IMG/VR virus record: IMGVR_UViG_3300030390_001226
Span: 1 to 62,744 of that record
Source of the DNA: a virus
Strand: one strand, 5' to 3'
Length of the DNA: 62,744 nucleotides
Under the pieces are notes generated by a model that was not told the DNA's origin, searched no databases, and was given only the letters and a program-made list of their open reading frames with translations. Below are positions 57,432 through 62,744 of the stretch, piece after piece. The position numbers and the translations under genes were made by a program. Numbering within the stretch: position 1 is the first letter of the stretch; every line of letters begins with the position of its first letter.

Positions 57432-59114
57432 TTATGCTTTCGCTATTGTCATTACTCCTCCGTAAACTTTTTCTCCTGATGCTTGTGCTATTTCTATCAT
57501 AATGTAATTAGTGGCATCTGCTGTAACATCTGTTATATTTATTTGAGTACCTATATTACCTGTACCTTTACTAGTTACTGTAGCACTATTTACATCAGCC
57601 TCGTATACTGTAACCGCTGAGCTAGCACTACCAAATATATCAATAAGGGTTGCTTTAAACCCTGGAGGTATTTCTACAGAAGCAAACATAGGGTTAGCAC
57701 TGTGACTCTCTAACCATCTATCTGAACTTGTATCATCTATTGCAAGTGGTCTACCTCCATCATCTGCTATAAAATCACTTGGTAATATTTTTATAGTTGT
57801 TATACCAGGTAGTACATTCCCAGAAACTGATAAGTCACCAGTAACATCTAGTTCATAAGCAGGGGCATTTGTTCCTATACCAACTAAACCAGTATCTAAC
57901 ACTGTAACTCTAGCTGTATTTTGTGTTGCTATCTGTACTTTACGAGCAGCACCTGTTCCTGTTGCCCCCACAATAAGGGCATTAGTTATAGCTCCTGTAC
58001 AAGTAGAAGCATCAGGGTATTCGTTGTTACCACCTGAGAACCCTATCTGAGCTGTTACCCCTGCACCATCTTGTTCAAATGCCACGTAAGGATTGTCGGC
58101 TTCATTACTATTATCTGTATCTGCTTTTAGTGTTAACGTAGCGTCACCAGACGTACCTGCTGTAACTATAAGGTTACCGTTAATTGTTTTATTACCTGTT
58201 GTTAAGCTAACTGCAGTAGTTGCTGCTATACCCAAAGCGTCTATGTCAGACTTTGTTTGGTCAGCAGTAGCACTGTCTTCAATACTATCTAATTTATCGT
58301 GGTGTGCAACTGTCATTACACCTGCAATAGAACCAGATGCTTCTGCTATTACAACATTAGTTCCATCTGAAGAAACTATTGTGATTCGATCTGAACCAGT
58401 AGTGTATGTTAAGTTAGTAGAAACGTTTGTAACCTTTGCTGTATTAGCGTCTATCTCTGCTAAAAGTGCGTTAGCTAGTTTACCTTCTGTTACAGCATCA
58501 TCTGCTAATTGATCCGTATCGACAACTCCATTAGCTATAGTTGTGGCTCTATTGATAGAGGTTACGTCACCAGTTAAATTACCTATAGAGGTAACTGTAC
58601 CTGAGCTTCCTGAAACAGTTGTTTGCACAACGTTCTCAATATAATTATCGGTGTGTATAGTTCCAGCACCTGAAGCCGCCCAATCAACATGCTCTGCAGC
58701 TACATAATTAGTAGCAGCATCGTGGTCAACAACAAAGTCTACATCTCCTGTAGCGTCTTGATATGTTACAGCGATACCAGTCTTGGTTCCTCCAGTAGCA
58801 ACTAAAGCACCAGCAATATCTTGAACCTCTTCAGTGGATAGTCCAGTATGTGCACTAAGCTCTACCTCTGCAACTTCGTTACTTTTGTAGTATAGTTTAC
58901 CATCAGCTGTTTTAACGTATACAACTCCTCCATCTTGATCTATAGGTGTCTGAGGTACTGAAGGAGATTCTTTTACTCTGAGGGCGTTAGTCTTAACATC
59001 CCCATAAAAATCGAAAAGGCTACGTCCTAGTAGCCCCTTCTTTATAACCTTCATCACCTTAGCACCATAATCGGTGACAACTTCACCTATGCCTTTAATT
59101 TTCGGTGACTTCAT
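57432..59114 (-). CDS. Tail fibre protein, 560 aa
   Basis: 560 residues. N-terminal helix for attachment, then repetitive Thr/Asp/Ala-rich shaft sequence, GLVGIGTNAPAYELDVTGDL (the common fibre-shaft motif), and a C-terminal domain of about 120 residues paralogous to that in the adjacent collagen-like fibre. The same shaft motif occurs in the plus-strand fibre at 4465-6012. Four bases separate it from the collagen-like gene. Probably the main side or tail fibre. Confidence 0.85.
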   Translation of the reverse strand: MKSPKIKGIGEVVTDYGAKVMKVIKKGLLGRSLFDFYGDVKTNALRVKESPSVPQTPIDQDGGVVYVKTADGKLYYKSNEVAEVELSAHTGLSTEEVQDIAGALVATGGTKTGIAVTYQDATGDVDFVVDHDAATNYVAAEHVDWAASGAGTIHTDNYIENVVQTTVSGSSGTVTSIGNLTGDVTSINRATTIANGVVDTDQLADDAVTEGKLANALLAEIDANTAKVTNVSTNLTYTTGSDRITIVSSDGTNVVIAEASGSIAGVMTVAHHDKLDSIEDSATADQTKSDIDALGIAATTAVSLTTGNKTINGNLIVTAGTSGDATLTLKADTDNSNEADNPYVAFEQDGAGVTAQIGFSGGNNEYPDASTCTGAITNALIVGATGTGAARKVQIATQNTARVTVLDTGLVGIGTNAPAYELDVTGDLSVSGNVLPGITTIKILPSDFIADDGGRPLAIDDTSSDRWLESHSANPMFASVEIPPGFKATLIDIFGSASSAVTVYEADVNSATVTSKGTGNIGTQINITDVTADATNYIMIEIAQASGEKVYGGVMTIAKA

Positions 59115-59131
59115 GTGTTATGTATCTTTTA

Positions 59132-60250
59132 TTATTTTACTGGCTTAGTTGGTTTTGCAGGAATTAGCTTCCCGTCAAACTCACCATTTCTATCAGCTTT
59201 TTTCCAAGCAGCCATATCCTTCTCCCACTTTTTCATATTAGCAGTAAAAGAACTTAAGATCTTCTTGTTAACTCTAACGTTTGGGGTTTTTGTGTTATCC
59301 GATTTAGACGAAATATCAGGGGCGGATGCTTTTGGTGGTTTAACTGGTTTAGTCGGGGGTCCTGGTATTAACTGACCTTTACTAATAGCTTCTTTTTTAG
59401 TAACCCTCCAAGCGTCCATTGCTTTTTCCCACTTAGCCATTGCAGCCTCATAAGGGCTACCTACAGAAGCTCCTTTTTTAGCTTTTTTAACATTTAAGCC
59501 TTTATCTGCATCACCTCTCCAAACAGAATTCTTTCTGTCCCAAGTGTAATTGATACCATTCTTAGTGTAAGGCTTTTTGCCTGGCTCCATCTTAGGACCA
59601 TCCTTGTTAGTATCAGATTTAAGTACACCAACAGACTTAGATTTTACTTTACCACCTTCTTGCATGTACCCCATTTTGTTACGTACACCTTTTGGTAGTT
59701 TAGATAAACCTTTAGCTTTTGATGGTACTGATTTAAGTGCAGCACCTGATTTAGCTTTCTTAACAGCTTTTACTTTAGCACCGTACATAGCTTTTGTTTT
59801 TATTGTTTTGTATCCACTACGATTAGTTATATCGTATTCTCCACCTGGTTTTGCAGTAGCTTCAGATTTAATGTTAGACCTAACTCTTTCGTTAGTAGCA
59901 CCTTGAGCTTTTCTAGACTTAATGTCTTTATTTGCTGCGTCAGCTTTTGACTGCATAGAAGCTTGTCTTTCTGCTGATCTGTTAGATCTTTCTGTAGCCA
60001 TGTCTTTTGATGTTGCTACCGAACTTTCTTTTTTTGCTATGTTATCTGAAGCCTTCTTAGCTGTTACATTTCTTTTTCTAATAACGGCTTTCTCTGCTAT
60101 ACGTTTACGAATACCTTCTTTCATTTCTTTTTTAGAAAGACCAAGCCCTTTAGCCTTTTTTACGTCACCACTTTTTTTAAGAGCTTTATATTCTCTTTTT
60201 ACTTTCTTTTTTAATTGCTTATTGCCCTTAGACCTTCCGAATATTCCCAT
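59132..60250 (-). CDS. Basic structural protein with duplicated C-terminal repeat, 372 aa
   Basis: 372 residues, very basic for about 200 residues (KKAKGLGLSKKEMKEGIRK; AVKKAKSGAALKSV; VKKAKKGASV), then VGVLKSDTNKDGP as in 55165-55467, and an N-x-x-Y-T-W-D-R motif. The end has two 33-residue repeats sharing KWEKxMxAW, a basic stretch, GxLIPxxPTKPVK. Probably a virion-associated DNA-binding or fibre-linking protein. First structural gene after the MarR-like regulator. Confidence 0.75.
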   Translation of the reverse strand: MGIFGRSKGNKQLKKKVKREYKALKKSGDVKKAKGLGLSKKEMKEGIRKRIAEKAVIRKRNVTAKKASDNIAKKESSVATSKDMATERSNRSAERQASMQSKADAANKDIKSRKAQGATNERVRSNIKSEATAKPGGEYDITNRSGYKTIKTKAMYGAKVKAVKKAKSGAALKSVPSKAKGLSKLPKGVRNKMGYMQEGGKVKSKSVGVLKSDTNKDGPKMEPGKKPYTKNGINYTWDRKNSVWRGDADKGLNVKKAKKGASVGSPYEAAMAKWEKAMDAWRVTKKEAISKGQLIPGPPTKPVKPPKASAPDISSKSDNTKTPNVRVNKKILSSFTANMKKWEKDMAAWKKADRNGEFDGKLIPAKPTKPVK

Positions 60251-60259
60251 GACTATTAT

Positions 60260-60583
60260 TTATATTGTTTCCGTCCCTTCAAGGACATTGTAAAATTTAT
60301 TAACCAATCTTTGGCACTTTGCCGTTACTCTATATTTATTGGGTAGATTTGATCCCCATAACCTTCTTTCGAATACAAATATGTAATCCCTCTCAACTAA
60401 CTCAGGAAACTTCCTATCGTTAAAGTTCTTACTAATGTACATATTTTCTCTTATATACCTTTTAGTGAAGGATCCTTTCTCATCATTTATAAAGATAAGG
60501 AATTTTAACTGGTTATCACTAAGGTCGTACTTTCTTTGGAAGAGGTACGTGGTATCGCTAAGATACTTCAGGTAATTCTTCAT
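60260..60583 (-). CDS. MarR-like winged-helix regulator
   Basis: 107 residues. LSDNQLKFLIFINDEKGSF, helical recognition region (KRYIRENMYISKNFNDRKFPELVERDY), a wing with LPNKYRVT, and LVNKFYNVLEG, the standard order of MarR proteins. It would bind as a dimer. It lies first in the fibre cassette behind its own promoter (TATCTTTG on the minus strand), so it may control the fibre or late genes. Confidence 0.8.
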   Translation of the reverse strand: MKNYLKYLSDTTYLFQRKYDLSDNQLKFLIFINDEKGSFTKRYIRENMYISKNFNDRKFPELVERDYIFVFERRLWGSNLPNKYRVTAKCQRLVNKFYNVLEGTETI

Positions 60584-60603
60584 TTGAATAAATTAAATTA
60601 GGT

Positions 60604-60611
60604 CAAAGATA
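60604..60611 (-). promoter_or_regulatory. Minus-strand promoter -7 element for the MarR-like gene
   Basis: Minus-strand TATCTTTG is an exact TAnnTTTG, 21 bases before ATG 60583. No clear TTG at the right spacing, so moderate confidence. Confidence 0.55.
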
Positions 60612-60641
60612 ATAAATTTATGATAATAAAAAAAATATCAC

Positions 60642-60649
60642 TACATTTG
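60642..60649 (+). promoter_or_regulatory. Plus-strand promoter -7 element for the LamG unit
   Basis: TACATTTG, exact TAnnTTTG, 33 bases before ATG 60682. TTATG about 19 bases upstream could serve as a poor -33 element. It faces the minus-strand promoter at 60604-60611, making a divergent control region. Confidence 0.6.
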
Positions 60650-60681
60650 CGTATAAATAAAAACTTTAAAATAAAAATATT

Positions 60682-61089
60682 ATGGCTTTATCAGGAGCAA
60701 AACACGAATTAGCTGGGTTAGGACAATTTGGATCTATCTTTGTAGATACAGCAGGAGTTGTTTCTCCACCAGCTGATTATGTTATTTGTGCTATTACATT
60801 TTTAAGTGACAGTACTTTTCATACTACTAATGGTATGATACCAGAAAATAATAAAGAAGATGAATCAAATTTTATAAAAACAATAACAACTGCTGCTGCT
60901 ACTGACCCTAGTGTAACAGTGACTAACAATAATGGCTCTCATTCTCAAGATGATGGAGTAGAGGGTAGCGGTGGTAATCCTATTACTAGTAGCGACACAT
61001 TTCCTAAAGGTATTACTGTATTTGGTAGGTGGATAGAGTTAAAGCATGCTACAGGTATTTTTATCGCTTACCTAGCACCTAAACACTAA
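60682..61089 (+). CDS. Small virion protein, 135 aa
   Basis: 135 residues. MALSGAKHELAGLGQFGSIF start, Ser/Thr/Asn-rich middle, and the ending FPKGITVFGRWIELKHATG then IFIAYLAPKH. The 'GITxFGRW...GxxIAYL' ending recurs in small structural proteins of marine phages. It starts the LamG unit, three bases before the adhesin. A head or tail decoration role is inferred. Confidence 0.7.
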   Translation: MALSGAKHELAGLGQFGSIFVDTAGVVSPPADYVICAITFLSDSTFHTTNGMIPENNKEDESNFIKTITTAAATDPSVTVTNNNGSHSQDDGVEGSGGNPITSSDTFPKGITVFGRWIELKHATGIFIAYLAPKH

Positions 61090-61092
61090 AAT

Positions 61093-62744
61093 ATGCTAGG
61101 TCTATATAATAATATAGTATCATCGGCATTTGTTCAATCAATTTCTGTGATAACTAGTGGACTTAAAATGTGGCTTAAATTTGAAGCGAGTGAACCATTA
61201 GGTAGGGAAGAAGTGGTTAATGGTGATTTTAGTGATGGGGAGGCAGGTTGGACTTTTGGCGGTGGGTGGAGTGTTAACGCTCAAAATCAAGCCACGACAC
61301 AAGGTGTGTCTAAAACACCAATCTCTCAAGCCGTTTTAGTTAACGGAACGAATAGATTAACATTTAATATTGAATCGGGTGGTGTATCTGTTTACACTAA
61401 CTACCCAGACTTTACTAAAAAAGGAACATTTTTAACAGAGGGATTGCATACCATAGATTTAGAATCTGATGGTGTTGGAAGTAACAATCTTTTATACATC
61501 TATAATAATGTAGCAGGTAATCCTGCTACAATAGACAACATCTCTGTAAAAGAATTAATCCAAATAACGCCTGACTTATCGGGTAATTCAAATGTAGGTG
61601 AGTTGTATACAGGTAAAGCACTTGATTTTGATGGTTCGAATGATTCAATAGATATAGATGGGTTTCAACTTGCAGGATCAGATGCTACTTTTGCGTTTTG
61701 GATAAATCCAACCGAAGCACAAAATACGTACATTTTAGATGTAAACATTAATAGATTTGTTATTGCCTTTAGTGGTTATGAGCTTTCAATTTATTCGGGA
61801 GCGGCGTTTTTTAAGTTTGGTGTAATAGAATATGGCGAATGGAGTAGAGTTGCTATTGTTATAAATGGAACAAGTGCAAGTTGTTACGTTGATGGAGTTC
61901 AGTTAGGTACAACTAAAACAATAACTGCTATCAGTATAGGTTCTGCTGCCACAGCATCGATAGGCTCTATTTTCAATGGTACAAGTACCTATTACGATGG
62001 TAAACTTTCAGACTTTCAAGTATATAATGCAGTTTGGAGTGCAAGTGATATAGCTTATGACTACGAAAACCCAAATCACTTAGTTACAGATAATACTAGC
62101 ACTTCTTTAACTGTTTCAAACTTAAAAGGCTATTGGGCTTTAAGTGAGGGAGCAGGTACAGTAGCTTATGATAGTTCAGGAGAAGGTATAAATGGTACTA
62201 TAAGTGGTGCAACTTATACAGAACACGAAACAAGAATCCCACAGTTAGGAATGGTTGACTACTCAATTAGTACGCCTGTATCTAATGCAATTACTTTAAT
62301 AGCAAACCCAAGCAATCCAAGTCAAGATATTCGAGGGACTTCTGTTAGATTAAGAGAGAAAGCTTTTAATTTAGATGGAAGTGGCTATTCAAGTGCTGAT
62401 AATAGTTCTACTTTGCAATTTGGTACAAATGCTTTTACAATTCAAGCGTGGATAAAACCATTTAGTTTAGCATCAAATAATAGAATCCTTACAAAAGGAG
62501 TTACAGGGAATGGCGAGTTTATGATAAGCGTAGGAGGTGATAATGCATCTCTTAGGGTATATGCAAAAGACTCAAGTGGGAATGCTCTTGACACTTCTAA
62601 TGATTTTAGTTCTTTGACTGCTGATTCTTGGCAAATGATAACTGTTATAATTGATACACCAAACGACCAAATCTTATTTTTTAAAGATGATGGAAGTGTA
62701 GAGTCAAAAACAGGAGCATCTTGGTCAGGTAACTTTAATAATAC
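61093..62744 (+). CDS. LamG-domain adhesin/fibre protein (N-terminal part; continues at 1-264)
   Basis: Starts at ATG 61093 and stays open to the end of the window, then continues in frame at base 1 to the stop at 264; the whole product is about 600 residues. After a short N-terminus is a jelly-roll-like segment (about residues 40-155), then LamG domain 1 (about 165-330; ALDFDGSNDSIDI start, ATFAFWINPTE, DGKLSDFQVYNAVWS end), a linker, and LamG domain 2 (about 425-600; TIQAWIKPFSL). Two concanavalin-like domains in series are typical of glycan-binding fibres. The gene probably mediates host-surface contact. Confidence 0.85.
   Translation, partial: MLGLYNNIVSSAFVQSISVITSGLKMWLKFEASEPLGREEVVNGDFSDGEAGWTFGGGWSVNAQNQATTQGVSKTPISQAVLVNGTNRLTFNIESGGVSVYTNYPDFTKKGTFLTEGLHTIDLESDGVGSNNLLYIYNNVAGNPATIDNISVKELIQITPDLSGNSNVGELYTGKALDFDGSNDSIDIDGFQLAGSDATFAFWINPTEAQNTYILDVNINRFVIAFSGYELSIYSGAAFFKFGVIEYGEWSRVAIVINGTSASCYVDGVQLGTTKTITAISIGSAATASIGSIFNGTSTYYDGKLSDFQVYNAVWSASDIAYDYENPNHLVTDNTSTSLTVSNLKGYWALSEGAGTVAYDSSGEGINGTISGATYTEHETRIPQLGMVDYSISTPVSNAITLIANPSNPSQDIRGTSVRLREKAFNLDGSGYSSADNSSTLQFGTNAFTIQAWIKPFSLASNNRILTKGVTGNGEFMISVGGDNASLRVYAKDSSGNALDTSNDFSSLTADSWQMITVIIDTPNDQILFFKDDGSVESKTGASWSGNFNN
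62632..62744. repeat. Terminal direct repeat, copy 2
   Basis: Second copy of the 113-base end overlap; see the copy at 1-113. Removing one copy gives a circular unit of about 62,631 bp. Confidence 0.95.

Noticed and set aside
58093-58512. Plus-strand open frames within the fibre and basic-protein genes (also 59577-59906, 59922-60293)
   Set aside because: Antisense shadows of low-complexity coding sequence.
1-62744. tRNA genes, CRISPR arrays, insertion sequences, integrase or attachment sites
   Set aside because: Looked for cloverleaf-like T-arms, regular spaced repeats, transposase motifs and recombinase signatures; none convincing.

Overview
The window is an essentially complete, circularly assembled genome of a lytic-looking tailed phage of a Bacteroidota (most likely marine flavobacterial) host. 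The last 113 bases (62632-62744) repeat the first 113 (1-113), and one open reading frame runs unbroken across the join, so the unique length is about 62,631 bp. Evidence for the host group: promoters of the TTTG / TAnnTTTG type, almost no Shine-Dalgarno sequences, very AT-rich sequence, and exported proteins whose predicted signal-peptidase sites are followed by Gln. No integrase, tRNA, CRISPR array or insertion sequence was recognised.
Layout. (1) 61093 to the end plus 1-264, then 270-1338: a LamG-type adhesin and small basic or cysteine-containing proteins. (2) 1326-4460: an envelope and lysis module with an outer-membrane beta-barrel, a membrane/coiled-coil protein, a secreted thioredoxin-like protein, a secreted protein with a sorting-tag-like C-terminus, an M15 peptidase endolysin and a holin-like protein. 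(3) 4465-39694: virion genes in the order fibre, tandem GroES-like co-chaperonin, terminase, portal, probable scaffold, major capsid protein, connectors, a 3170-aa nozzle-like tail protein, two internal virion proteins and a 3525-aa multi-domain polyvalent protein. The last three look like an enlarged counterpart of a T7-type ejection set. (4) 39942-53754, minus strand: the early/replication region. It has PhoH, several PD-(D/E)XK-like nucleases, an Nmad1/DUF1599-like protein, a stand-alone DnaA domain IV protein, DnaB helicase, a helicase-loader-like protein, an SSB-like protein, an HTH protein, a RecE/Cas4-like exonuclease, an ERF annealing protein, and about 25 very small genes. (5) 53755-54805: about 1 kb without genes, with structured leader sequence, operators and a 35-bp iteron-like repeat; it is the best origin candidate. 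(6) 54806-56323, plus strand: small basic proteins and an HNH endonuclease. (7) 56317-60583, minus strand: a host-range cassette of fibres (two with paralogous C-terminal domains), a basic structural protein and a MarR-like regulator.
The most notable elements are: the 3525-aa polyvalent protein, whose domains are separated by a recurring [K/R][A/F]QA motif; a 15-bp palindromic operator set directly against the -10-like box at three early promoters and duplicated exactly 31 bp upstream at two of them; a phage-encoded DnaA domain IV without an ATPase; a double-domain GroES; and a block of exported proteins that follow the Bacteroidota rule of Gln after the signal-peptidase site. No DNA polymerase was recognised, so replication probably borrows the host replisome after phage-directed initiation and helicase loading. 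All family calls are by eye, without database searches.
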